DNA from: Paraprevotella sp.
GTDB lineage: Bacteria > Bacteroidota > Bacteroidia > Bacteroidales > Bacteroidaceae
Length of the DNA: 7,534 bases
NCBI GenBank assembly: GCA_021205005.1
Contig: JAJPYK010000098.1
Span: 1 to 7,534, forward strand
Direction of reading: 5' to 3'
Positions 1-6,146 of this stretch are shown here, one piece after another. Position numbers and translations under genes: made by a program. The notes beneath the pieces are model-generated. The model saw only the letters and a list, made by a program, of their open reading frames with translations. It ran no database searches and was not told where the DNA came from. Numbering within the stretch: position 1 is the stretch's first letter; each line of letters opens with the position of its first letter.

Positions 1-236
1 CGGAACTCTCTTTGAATCCCGTATTTTCCATTTACACAAAATATTTTATAGTGCCTGCACTGATGTGCATCGGCATGAGTTTACCATAGAAGTCCCCAAT
101 TGCAACGAGAGGTTGAAAACGTAAATGACTTTGTTTTCAACCTCTCGTACTCGGTTTGCCATAAGAAGATGCTCTGTTTTCGTCTCAGATCATTCTGGGC
201 ATATTGTCTTTTTCAATCCGCATGGATCCGTTGAGA
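1..236. other. gene-free left edge with one inverted repeat
   Basis: No gene can be defended here. The plus strand has an open frame from 2 to a TAA at 122-124 (41 codons, entering from outside the window). The minus strand has an ATG at 31-29 that opens a frame running off the left edge. Either could be the end of a real neighbouring gene, but both are too short to judge. The only clear structure is the perfect inverted repeat at 105-148. The stretch from 149 to 236 is the 3' flank of the DXS-like gene and shows nothing further. Confidence 0.5.
105..148. repeat. perfect 16-bp inverted repeat (possible terminator)
   Basis: The arms at 105-120 (ACGAGAGGTTGAAAAC) and 133-148 are exact reverse complements around a 12-nt loop. 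It lies about 90 nt downstream of the DXS-like reading frame, so it could end that transcript or one arriving from the left on the plus strand. Neither side is followed by a run of Ts, so it is not a classical intrinsic terminator. Another possibility is a 3' stabilising hairpin. The stop codon of the short plus-strand open frame (122-124) falls in the loop. Confidence 0.5.
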
Positions 237-950
237 TCATATTTGGGCAAGTATGTCCTCAACGATCTGTTCTTTCGTCAGATGGTTGGACCGTAGGAAG
301 TCGGCTGGATTGAAACGGTCTGCAAATTCTTTGCGGGCACCGAAGTTCAATACTTTTATGGCGCTGGTGCCGTAATAGCGGGCGATCTTTTCGCCGAATC
401 CACCATCCAATACTCCGTCCTCCAGGGTTACTATGAGCGTATGGTCCGTTTTCAGGCGGTCCAAGACTTCCGTATCTATGCCTGTAATGTAGCGCGGATT
501 AATCAGCGTCGCTTCGATGTGTGCCTTCTCTTTCAGCATTTGCATGACGGCTTCTCCCAGTTGGAAGAAAGAACCCAAAGCAAGAAGGGCTATTTGAGTC
601 CCTTTTCGTACTACTTCGTAACGGTTGAGCTTACTGTAATCTGTTTCTATATTTCGTCCGGTGCTTATCACTCCATTGGCCGGCATGCGAATGGCTACCG
701 GATGACGGTCCTGACGAATGCTCCAGTCCAGCATGGCAAAATACTCTTCTTTGCAGGTCGGCGCCAAATAGACTAAGTTGGGAATATTACTGAGGAGCGG
801 TATGTCGAAGAAGCATAAGTGCGTGACGTCGTTCATGGTCGTCAACGACCCCCATACTACGATCAATGTAGCGGGATTGTTGTTGATGCAGAGGTCCTGA
901 GAGATCTGGTCGTAAGCCCGTTGCACGAACGTACTGCATACGCCGAACAC
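237..950 (-). CDS. 1-deoxy-D-xylulose-5-phosphate synthase-like protein, C-terminal fragment
   Basis: This is the in-frame continuation of the DXS-like protein after the TAA, readable from GTG at 950-948 for 237 residues. It carries the rest of the pyrimidine-binding domain (STFVQRAYDQ, DVTH, then the HPVAIRMP strand) and the C-terminal transketolase-like domain. In whole-protein numbering and by-eye alignment to E. coli DXS, Arg358 (Arg398) and His391 (His431) are kept. Cys352 replaces Tyr392, Trp380 replaces Arg420, Asn387 replaces Asp427, Cys393 replaces the Gly of THxG, and Ala438 replaces Arg478. The Arg positions are those that contact substrate phosphate in DXS. A GGAGG at 962-958 lies 7 nt before the GTG, so re-initiation is conceivable, but it is probably chance because these codons normally encode part of the protein. 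Alone the fragment lacks the catalytic Glu and the GDG motif and should be inactive. Confidence 0.7.
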   Translation of the reverse strand: MFGVCSTFVQRAYDQISQDLCINNNPATLIVVWGSLTTMNDVTHLCFFDIPLLSNIPNLVYLAPTCKEEYFAMLDWSIRQDRHPVAIRMPANGVISTGRNIETDYSKLNRYEVVRKGTQIALLALGSFFQLGEAVMQMLKEKAHIEATLINPRYITGIDTEVLDRLKTDHTLIVTLEDGVLDGGFGEKIARYYGTSAIKVLNFGARKEFADRFNPADFLRSNHLTKEQIVEDILAQI

Positions 951-953
951 CGG

Positions 954-1991
954 TTAGCCTCCATTGGCTGCGATTCCTGAGGCCAAGGCTACGGCATGTT
1001 CTTCGGCGATACCGACATCTACGAATTGATGTCCGGCTGCCTTACGATGGTCCTCGGTAAAGCCAAATAGGGACGGGGTACCGGCTGTGATACCTACCAC
1101 ACGACGGTCTTCTTTCATCTTTTGCAAGAGGAAATCAGCCGTCAGTGTGCCGTAATCAGCATCCTCGTTCTTATGTTTAGGTTCGCCGGTTTCGAGGAAG
1201 AAAGGTGCACAATAATGCCATATTTCCTTATGTTCTTCGGCCTGTTTATATCCTTTACCCTTGAGCGTATTGATGTGTACGACGATGGGATGATTCGTGT
1301 CCTTTACTTTTCGGAAAGCTTGTATGAGTGATGCGATATCATTTCCTTTATCCACGTAAATATAGTCCAGACCGAATGCCTTGAACAGGTTGCACTCACA
1401 TTGTCCTTGGCTTTCGCGTAACTCTTGTAAGTTGCGGTACAATCCGCCGTGGTTCTCGGCAATAGACATTTGATTGTCATTGACCACGATGATGAAGTTG
1501 GTGCCCAATTCCGCGGCATAATCTAATCCTTCGAGTGCTTCTCCACCGCTCAGCGAGCCGTCTCCGATAACGGCGATGACATTACCTTTTTCTCCTTTCA
1601 GGTCTCTTCCTTTAGCCAGCCCTCCGGCCAGGCTGACAGCAGTGGAGGTATGTCCGATGATGAAAAAGTCATGTTCGCTCTCCGAGGGTTCTGAATATCC
1701 TGAGATCTCATCATACTTGTCCGGGTTGAGGTAAGCCTCTTTTCGGCCGGTCAGCATCTTGTGCGGATAGCTTTGATGGGACACGTCGAACTCGATTTTG
1801 TCCTGTGGAGAGTTGAACACGTAATGCAGGGCAATGGTGGCTTCGACCATACCCAAGTTCGGGCCGCAATGTCCGCCGTGATCGCTAAGGCGATGGAGCA
1901 ATGCTGTGCGCATTTCGCCGCTCAATACGTTGAGTTCTTCCAACGACAGTTTTTTCGCGTCTGCCGGTGAGTTGATGTTTTCTAGTACCAT
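954..1991 (-). CDS. 1-deoxy-D-xylulose-5-phosphate synthase-like protein, N-terminal fragment
   Basis: This 345-residue piece holds the whole pyrophosphate-binding domain and the first part of the pyrimidine-binding domain of a DXS-like transketolase-fold enzyme. The residues seen are His41 in HGGHCGPNLG (equivalent to E. coli DXS His49), DVSHQSYPHK at 69-78, the ThDP/Mg motif GDG at 143-145 with NDN at 171-173, and His259 (E. coli His299 position). Glu330 in IAEEHA is the Glu that activates the cofactor (E. coli Glu370). The region after the NDN motif is shorter than in E. coli DXS, which accounts for the smaller size. ATG at 1991-1989 is a natural start, preceded by an A-rich leader and a TAACTTTG -7 element at 2035-2028. 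The fragment ends at TAA 956-954, about 15 residues after the catalytic Glu and inside a domain, so it is unlikely to be a complete enzyme. Assignment to the family is firm; true DXS activity is doubtful. Confidence 0.85.
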   Translation of the reverse strand: MVLENINSPADAKKLSLEELNVLSGEMRTALLHRLSDHGGHCGPNLGMVEATIALHYVFNSPQDKIEFDVSHQSYPHKMLTGRKEAYLNPDKYDEISGYSEPSESEHDFFIIGHTSTAVSLAGGLAKGRDLKGEKGNVIAVIGDGSLSGGEALEGLDYAAELGTNFIIVVNDNQMSIAENHGGLYRNLQELRESQGQCECNLFKAFGLDYIYVDKGNDIASLIQAFRKVKDTNHPIVVHINTLKGKGYKQAEEHKEIWHYCAPFFLETGEPKHKNEDADYGTLTADFLLQKMKEDRRVVGITAGTPSLFGFTEDHRKAAGHQFVDVGIAEEHAVALASGIAANGG

Positions 1992-2027
1992 AATTGTTAT
2001 TTGTTAGCCTTGTTACGAATAGATACG

Positions 2028-2035
2028 CAAAGTTA
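2028..2035 (-). promoter_or_regulatory. Bacteroidota -7 element of the DXS-like gene
   Basis: TAACTTTG (2035 to 2028 on the minus strand) matches the Bacteroidota sigma-70-type -7 consensus TAnnTTTG exactly. The -33 position, 19 nt further upstream, reads GCTG and is a poor match to TTTG. Transcription would start near 2021, giving a leader of about 30 nt before the ATG. Confidence 0.6.
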
Positions 2036-2157
2036 CATACTTTTCTCTGTTTTCCAGCTATCTTTATTACTGGTGTTCTTACCTCTTTTACGGGCTTACC
2101 TATCATATTAAATGTTTTTGCATAAAAAGGACGATAATATTGCGAAAAAACATAAAT

Positions 2158-2472
2158 ATGAAGAATTTAAATTATTTGTGGACGGTACTTTTTACCTCAT
2201 TGGGGCTTGGAGCGGGATTTCCTTCATGTCGCGATGATGATGACAGCAACGTTCTGCCTAAGGATATATTAGATACGTGGATTCTCGATATTAGTCGCGC
2301 TACGTTTAGATCCAACGGCAAAAACGTTTGGGAAGAAGACGGGAAGACGATGTCTTTCTCCTTTATCTATGACGGAGCGATACCAGCCTTGATGCTTTCG
2401 GCGGATGGCGAGGCTATGCTTTGGACAATCATTTCTTTGGATGAATTCACTATGGTGATTGAAGACGACTGA
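2158..2472 (+). CDS. small putative lipoprotein, possibly lipocalin-like
   Basis: The product is 104 residues from ATG 2158; an in-frame TTG at 2140 is a less likely start. A hydrophobic signal segment (residues about 6-22) ends in GAGFPSC with Cys24, followed by RDDDD. This fits a Bacteroidales lipoprotein signal peptide: lipid attachment at Cys24, with the acidic stretch after it resembling the surface-export signal of this group. The mature part has a DTW motif (residues 39-41) near its start and alternating hydrophobic strands. This resembles the small lipocalin-like lipoproteins of Bacteroidales, but I cannot assign a function. It ends abruptly at FTMVIEDD, earlier than those proteins usually do. 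In the next frame about 15 further codons follow (DAASLSMDSRNKKMSK, stop near 2520), so a frameshifted C-terminus is possible. A weak -7-like TAATATTG lies at 2135-2142. The gene diverges from the DXS-like gene and converges on gyrB. Confidence 0.6.
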   Translation: MKNLNYLWTVLFTSLGLGAGFPSCRDDDDSNVLPKDILDTWILDISRATFRSNGKNVWEEDGKTMSFSFIYDGAIPALMLSADGEAMLWTIISLDEFTMVIEDD

Positions 2473-2548
2473 TGCCGCCTCTCTCTCCATGGATTCCAGA
2501 AATAAGAAGATGTCAAAATGAACGTGATTGTTTTAAGGGTTTGAGTCT

Positions 2549-2594
2549 AAAAGAGCCATATCATTCTCAAAACAGAGATGGATATGGCTCTTTT
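2549..2594. terminator. bidirectional intrinsic terminator between the lipoprotein gene and gyrB
   Basis: A 14-bp perfect stem is formed by 2549-2562 (AAAAGAGCCATATC) and 2581-2594. A smaller stem can form inside it (2565-2568 with 2575-2578). On the plus strand the 3' side ends in TTTTT followed by ATTAT; on the minus strand it ends in TTTT. It lies 77 nt after the lipoprotein stop and about 100 nt after the gyrB stop, so it can end both convergent transcripts. Confidence 0.85.
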
Positions 2595-2693
2595 TATTAT
2601 CAGTAAGAATAGTCAAGTCTCAAAATGGGAAATTCTTTCCACTTCGATGTGAGTGTTTGGACATCCCCTCGTTTTCAGGATGACGAGAGACGA

Positions 2694-4661
2694 CTATGCG
2701 TCGATATTCGCATAAGTCGCGTTTTGTTCGATGAACTCGCGACGCGGGCCTACGTCCTCTCCCATAAGCATGGAGAACACGTAATCGGCACCTGCCGCGT
2801 CTTCGATCGTTACCTGTTTGAGCAGGCGTGTCTCAGGGTTCATGGTCGTTTCCCAAAGCTGTTCGGGATTCATTTCTCCCAAACCTTTATACCGTTGGGT
2901 GGTCATGCCTTGTTCCGAGCCTCCGTTATATTGTTGCATGAAACGCAAACGATCCGTTTCCGTATAGCAGTATTCTTCCACTTTTCCTTTTTTGCAGCGG
3001 TAGAGCGGAGGAGTCGCAATATATAAATGCCCCTTCTGTATCAGTTCCGGCATGTAGCGATAGAACAGTGTCATCAGCAAAGTATCAATGTGAGAGCCGT
3101 CGACATCGGCATCGGTCATGATGATGACCTTATAGTAACGCAGTTTCTCGTAGTTGGCTTCCTTACTGTCCTCGCCTACGCCGAACCTTACGCCCAAGGC
3201 CTGTATGATGTTGTTTACCTCTTCGTGTTCGAAAGCCTTGTGCCACATGACCCGTTCCACATTAAAGATCTTACCGCGAATAGGCAGTATGGCCTGATAT
3301 TGGCGGCGACGGCCTTGTTTGGCGGAACCGCCTGCGGAGTCTCCCTCGACGATAAACAATTCGCAGTTAGCGGCATCCTTATCCGAACAGTCTGCCAGTT
3401 TGCCCGGCATACCGCCTCCTGACATCGGACTTTTACGTTGTACACTTTCGCGGGCTTTTCGGGCGGCGACACGGGCTGTAGCGGCCAAAATCACTTTGTC
3501 TACGATGAGTTTGGCCTCTTTGGGATGTTCTTCCCAATAATAGCTCAAGGCTTCGCCTACGGCCTGCTGTACGGCGCCGGCAACTTCGCTGTTACCCAAC
3601 TTGGTTTTTGTTTGTCCTTCGAATTGAGGTTCGGCCACTTTTATGGAGATCACCGCGGTAAGTCCTTCGCGGAAGTCCTCGCCGGAGATTTCTACTTTGT
3701 TTTTCTCCAGTTTCTCCAAATCTTTGGCGTATTCGTCCTCCGCATATTTCTTCAGCGTTCGGGTCAGAGCCGTGCGGAAACCGGCCAGATGCGTACCGCC
3801 TTCAATGGTGTTGATGTTGTTTACATAAGAATGGATATTCTCCGTATAACCCGTATTGTACATGATCGCCACTTCAATCGGAACACCTTGCTTTTCCGTA
3901 TTCAGGTAGATTACGTCGTTGAACAGATGAATACGGCTGGAGTCGATGTAACGGACGAACTCTTTCAATCCGTCCTTGCTATGGAAGGTCTCGCTGCGAG
4001 GCTTTCCGTTTTCGTCCTTTTCGCGCATATCCGTCAGGACAATGGTGATGCCTGCGTTCAGGAAAGCCAATTCACGCATACGGTTGGCCAGGATCTCATA
4101 CTTGTAAGTTGTGGTGATGAAGATACTGCCATCCGGCCAGAATTGCTGCCGGGTGCCTCTGAGAGTGGTTTCTCCCACGACCTTGACCGGGTAAAGAGGT
4201 TTTCCGCATTCGTACTCCTGTTGGTAGATTTTGCCGTTACGGAATACTTGCGAAAGCATGTGAGTAGAGAGCGCATTTACGCAAGAGACGCCGACACCGT
4301 GTAATCCTCCGGATACCTTATAAGACCACTTATCGAATTTACCTCCGGCATGAAGTACGGTCATTACGACTTCAAGCGCCGATTTATGTTCTTTTTCGTG
4401 CATGTCCACGGGGATACCGCGTCCGTTATCTTGTACGGTGATGGAGTTGTCTTCGTTGATCGTGACCTCAATATGGGTACAATAGCCGGCGAGCGCTTCA
4501 TCAATGGAGTTGTCTACGGTTTCATATACCAGATGATGCAATCCTTTCTCGCTGATGTCGCCGATATACATGGCCGGGCGTTTGCGTACAGCCTCCAGTC
4601 CTTCAAGAACTTGAATACTGCTGGCCGAATAATTGGTGCCTTTTATTTCTTCTTCTGACAT
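2694..4661 (-). CDS. gyrB: DNA gyrase subunit B
   Basis: GyrB supplies the ATPase and TOPRIM parts of gyrase (A2B2), which introduces negative supercoils and is the target of aminocoumarins. The protein is 655 residues. The GHKL ATPase domain shows Glu47 (catalytic base) and Asn51 in YETVDNSIDEA, DNGRGIP at 78-84 with the adenine-binding Asp78, and GGLHGVG at 118-124. The transducer domain has EGGTH at 287-291 and the QTKTKLGN loop at 350-357, where the lysine senses ATP. The TOPRIM domain has EGDSAGG starting at Glu439, and the metal-binding Asp517, Asp519 and Asp521 in DADVDGSH. QRYKGLGEMN at 589-598 opens the tail. It lacks the roughly 170-residue insert of E. coli GyrB (804 residues), as is normal for most bacteria. 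ATG 4661 follows an A-rich leader with a -7 element at 4696-4689. It is transcribed separately from rpsT, since a terminator lies between them. SHID replaces the E. coli SHIR, but I remember the same in Bacteroides GyrB. Confidence 0.98.
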   Translation of the reverse strand: MSEEEIKGTNYSASSIQVLEGLEAVRKRPAMYIGDISEKGLHHLVYETVDNSIDEALAGYCTHIEVTINEDNSITVQDNGRGIPVDMHEKEHKSALEVVMTVLHAGGKFDKWSYKVSGGLHGVGVSCVNALSTHMLSQVFRNGKIYQQEYECGKPLYPVKVVGETTLRGTRQQFWPDGSIFITTTYKYEILANRMRELAFLNAGITIVLTDMREKDENGKPRSETFHSKDGLKEFVRYIDSSRIHLFNDVIYLNTEKQGVPIEVAIMYNTGYTENIHSYVNNINTIEGGTHLAGFRTALTRTLKKYAEDEYAKDLEKLEKNKVEISGEDFREGLTAVISIKVAEPQFEGQTKTKLGNSEVAGAVQQAVGEALSYYWEEHPKEAKLIVDKVILAATARVAARKARESVQRKSPMSGGGMPGKLADCSDKDAANCELFIVEGDSAGGSAKQGRRRQYQAILPIRGKIFNVERVMWHKAFEHEEVNNIIQALGVRFGVGEDSKEANYEKLRYYKVIIMTDADVDGSHIDTLLMTLFYRYMPELIQKGHLYIATPPLYRCKKGKVEEYCYTETDRLRFMQQYNGGSEQGMTTQRYKGLGEMNPEQLWETTMNPETRLLKQVTIEDAAGADYVFSMLMGEDVGPRREFIEQNATYANIDA

Positions 4662-4688
4662 GGTTGTTGTTTGTTCCTATTTAACGCA

Positions 4689-4696
4689 CAAATATA
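4689..4696 (-). promoter_or_regulatory. Bacteroidota -7 element of gyrB
   Basis: TATATTTG (4696 to 4689 on the minus strand) matches TAnnTTTG exactly. The -33 region is weak (CTTC, 20 nt upstream). Transcription would start near 4682, leaving a leader of about 20 nt that includes an A-rich stretch just before the ATG. Confidence 0.6.
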
Positions 4697-4753
4697 CGAA
4701 AAAATGCCGGAAAGCGGAAGGATAAAAGAGCTAAAAGAAAGGGGAATATATGA

Positions 4754-4783
4754 AAAGAGCCGAACCCTAAGGTTCGGCTCTTT
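4754..4783 (-). terminator. intrinsic terminator after rpsT
   Basis: A 13-bp perfect stem is formed by 4754-4766 (AAAGAGCCGAACC) and 4771-4783 with a CTAA loop. On the minus strand the stem runs into TTTTCATATATT, giving a modest T-tract. It is 54 nt past the rpsT stop and upstream of the gyrB promoter, so it separates the two transcription units. Confidence 0.85.
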
Positions 4784-4836
4784 ATCTTATGGTCTTAAGT
4801 GTATGCTTATAGATCTAAAAAGTAACTTGTGTATGG

Positions 4837-5091
4837 TTACGCCAGTTTATTGATATATACGGCCAACTTAGACTTCAAGTTAGAAGCTTTGTTCTTGTGA
4901 ATGATATTCACTTTAGCCAACTTATCCAACATCTTTTGAACGCTGGGATATAATGCGGTCGCTTCTGCCTTGTCTGTGGTGGCACGGAGCTTACGAACGG
5001 CATTACGAATGGTCTTCGCGTAGTATCTGTTGTGGAGTCTTCGTTTCTCCTCTTGGCGTATTCTTTTTACGGATGATTTGTGATTTGCCAT
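4837..5091 (-). CDS. rpsT: 30S ribosomal protein S20
   Basis: S20 is a primary binding protein of the small ribosomal subunit and contacts the 5' domain and helix 44 of 16S rRNA. The 84-residue product has the family's usual length and composition. It starts [18 protein letters not shown], is rich in Lys and Arg, and is predicted to fold as a helical bundle, with the conserved [10 protein letters not shown] near the end (residues 67-76). The ATG at 5091 follows a long A-run instead of a Shine-Dalgarno sequence, a common arrangement in Bacteroidota. tRNA-Glu ends only 26 nt upstream on the same strand with no promoter or terminator between, so the two are probably one transcript. A hairpin at 4754-4783 ends it. 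The order tRNA-Glu, rpsT, gyrB, with divergent recO, is one I associate with Bacteroides and relatives. Confidence 0.97.
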   Translation of the reverse strand: MANHKSSVKRIRQEEKRRLHNRYYAKTIRNAVRKLRATTDKAEATALYPSVQKMLDKLAKVNIIHKNKASNLKSKLAVYINKLA

Positions 5092-5117
5092 TTTATTTTT
5101 TTTTAATTCGTTTAACT

Positions 5118-5192
5118 TGGTAGTCCCTAGGAGAGTCGAACTCCTCTTTAGAGAATGAAAATCTCTCGTCCTAACCGATAGACGAAGGGACC
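5118..5192 (-). tRNA. tRNA-Glu (anticodon TTC), CCA encoded
   Basis: On the minus strand the sequence folds as a full cloverleaf. The acceptor stem GGTCCCT pairs with AGGGACT (the first pair is a G-T wobble). The D-arm is GTC/GAC, the anticodon stem is AGAGA/TCTCT around the loop TTTTCAT, and the T-arm is AGGAG/CTCCT with loop TTCGACT. The anticodon TTC reads GAA and GAG. The discriminator A and the 3' CCA (5120-5118) are encoded. The gene lies about 75 nt downstream of a strong promoter and 26 nt upstream of rpsT, so the mature tRNA is probably cut from a tRNA-mRNA precursor by RNase P and 3' trimming. Confidence 0.97.
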
Positions 5193-5273
5193 GTTGGGCC
5201 TTGAAGGCTTTTGATTGCTGTCTGAGAATCTGATTTCTTTAAAGCTTAGAATGTGCTGTTCTCAATTGCGATG

Positions 5274-5304
5274 CAAAGGTAGGTGTTTTCTGTGAATTGA
5301 CAAA
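5274..5304 (-). promoter_or_regulatory. strong Bacteroidota promoter for tRNA-Glu and rpsT
   Basis: On the minus strand TTTG at 5304-5301 is followed after exactly 19 nt by TACCTTTG at 5281-5274. Both elements match the Bacteroides -33/-7 consensus (TTTG and TAnnTTTG) without mismatch. Transcription would start near 5267, about 75 nt before the mature tRNA 5' end. A/T-tracts lie immediately upstream (5318-5354). This is the best promoter in the window and fits a stable-RNA and ribosomal-protein unit. Confidence 0.8.
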
Positions 5305-5317
5305 GCTGAGAAAGGAC

Positions 5318-5354
5318 AAAAAAATCAAAAAAGGTTGTTTTTTTGCGTTTTTTT
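5318..5354. promoter_or_regulatory. phased A/T-tracts between divergent promoters
   Basis: Four homopolymer runs follow one another: A7 (5318-5324), A6 (5327-5332), T7 (5338-5344) and T7 (5348-5354). Their starts are 9, 11 and 10 nt apart, close to one helical turn, which favours intrinsic bending. The block sits just upstream of the tRNA-Glu/rpsT -33 box on one side and abuts a candidate recO -33 box on the other. It could act as a UP-like element or a site for a nucleoid protein. The A- and T-runs could also pair as an AT hairpin. Confidence 0.45.
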
Positions 5355-5384
5355 CTTGTTTATCGGGCATTTTACCTAATTTTA
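5355..5384 (+). promoter_or_regulatory. candidate recO promoter
   Basis: CTTG at 5355-5358 and TAATTTTA at 5377-5384 each differ from the Bacteroidota TTTG/TAnnTTTG consensus by one base and are 18 nt apart. Transcription would begin near 5391, leaving a leader of about 14 nt before the ATG at 5405. This is weaker than the divergent tRNA-Glu promoter, as expected for a low-abundance repair protein. Confidence 0.4.
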
Positions 5385-5404
5385 GATCGCTAAAATAGGG
5401 GACT

Positions 5405-6130
5405 ATGCAAGAAAAAACGCAGGGGGTGGTATTGCGTGCACTGAAGTACAATGACAACGCTCAGATCGTGGACATTTATACGGCTACGAGAGGAACGGTC
5501 TCTTTCATGGTCAAATTCCCGCGTTCGCGCAAGTCGGCGATGAAGAGTGTGCTTTTTCGTCCGCTTTCCATTTTGGAGATCGACTTTGAATATCGTCCGA
5601 AGTCCAATCTTCAGCGAATCGGCGACGTGCGTTTCGGCTATACTTATCAGTCTTTGCCTTACGAACCTTATAAGGCTTCCATGGCCTTGTTCCTGGCGGA
5701 GTTTCTGTGCCGTGTGTTGAAACATGAGGCGGAGAACGGTCCTCTTTTTGCTTATATCCTTTATTCCTTGCAGTGGCTGGATGCCAGTGAACGGTCGTTT
5801 TCCAACTTTCATTTGGTGTTTATCACCCGGTTGACCCGTTTTTTTGGTTTCTACCCCAACGTAGAGACGTGGCATGAAGGGGACTATTTCGATATGCTCA
5901 ACGCCTGTTTCGTCCCGGTTCCTCCATTCCATCAGGCTTATTTGCGTCCTCGTGAGGCGGCGACCATACCTTTATTTATGAGAATGAACTATGACTCCAT
6001 GCGTTTTTTTGCCATGAACCGTCAGGAACGCGAACGCTATATCGAGGTTTTGAACGCATATTACCGTCTTCATGTGCCGGATTTTCCCGAGTTGAAATCA
6101 CTGGACGTATTGAAGGAAGTTTTCTCCTGA
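5405..6130 (+). CDS. recO: DNA repair protein RecO
   Basis: RecO works with RecR (and RecF) to displace SSB and load RecA on single-stranded gaps, and it can anneal complementary strands. The 241-residue product has the family's usual length. An N-terminal OB-fold (residues about 1-80) starts with the typical QGVVLRALKYNDNAQIVDIY, includes RGTVSFMV and contains many basic residues (PRSRKSAMK at 39-47). A mainly helical C-terminal domain follows and ends in HVPDFPELKSLDVLKEVF-type sequence seen in Bacteroidales RecO. It has only two cysteines (102 and 168), so the four-Cys zinc site of some RecO proteins is absent. ATG 5405 is preceded by AGGGG and a candidate promoter. The gene diverges from tRNA-Glu/rpsT. 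The next gene begins 30 nt after its stop but seems to have its own promoter. Confidence 0.95.
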   Translation: MQEKTQGVVLRALKYNDNAQIVDIYTATRGTVSFMVKFPRSRKSAMKSVLFRPLSILEIDFEYRPKSNLQRIGDVRFGYTYQSLPYEPYKASMALFLAEFLCRVLKHEAENGPLFAYILYSLQWLDASERSFSNFHLVFITRLTRFFGFYPNVETWHEGDYFDMLNACFVPVPPFHQAYLRPREAATIPLFMRMNYDSMRFFAMNRQERERYIEVLNAYYRLHVPDFPELKSLDVLKEVFS

Positions 6131-6146
6131 TTTCGTGTTTTTTTGC

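Larger units (their letters stand above)
237..1991 (-). pseudogene. DXS-like thiamine-diphosphate enzyme interrupted by an in-frame TAA
   Basis: Read straight through, positions 1991 to 237 give a 584-codon frame with a single stop, TAA at 956-954 (codon 346). Both sides align to one protein of the 1-deoxy-D-xylulose-5-phosphate synthase (DXS) type, with no shift of frame. DXS makes DXP from pyruvate and glyceraldehyde 3-phosphate using thiamine diphosphate, the first step of the MEP isoprenoid pathway. The length fits the shorter DXS-like subfamily of about 580 residues rather than the roughly 620 residues of E. coli DXS. The stop sits where relatives usually have Lys, between the Gly-Gly and Pro that follow the catalytic Glu segment, so one change of AAA to TAA would explain it. 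TAA is used as the normal stop of rpsT in this window, so reassignment is unlikely. The gene may be a recent pseudogene, a sequencing error or, less likely, a readthrough case. Several DXS active-site positions are also altered in the C-terminal part. Confidence 0.8.

Noticed and set aside
1..31. Minus-strand gene start (ATG at 31-29, MENTGFKESS)
   Set aside because: Only ten codons are visible, and the upstream ATATTTTG does not match TAnnTTTG in register.
2..124. Plus-strand gene end (41 open codons to TAA)
   Set aside because: Too short and AT-rich for openness to mean much. Another plus-strand frame is open over the same bases to 89, and the product is not recognisable.
105..148. CRISPR repeat
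   Set aside because: One inverted repeat only. There is no second copy and no spacer pattern nearby.
954..956. Genetic code change (TAA read as an amino acid)
   Set aside because: rpsT ends in TAA at its normal length in the same window, so TAA acts as a stop here.
3083..3094. GyrB SHID in place of the E. coli SHIR next to the metal-binding Asp residues
   Set aside because: I remember the same residue in Bacteroides GyrB, so it appears to be normal for the group rather than a resistance change.
3438..4304. 288-codon plus-strand open frame opposite gyrB
   Set aside because: It lies wholly antisense to the well-conserved gyrB frame and shows no recognisable family, so it is a shadow of gyrB codon use.
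5390..5932. 180-codon minus-strand open frame opposite recO
   Set aside because: Fully antisense to recO, with no family resemblance.
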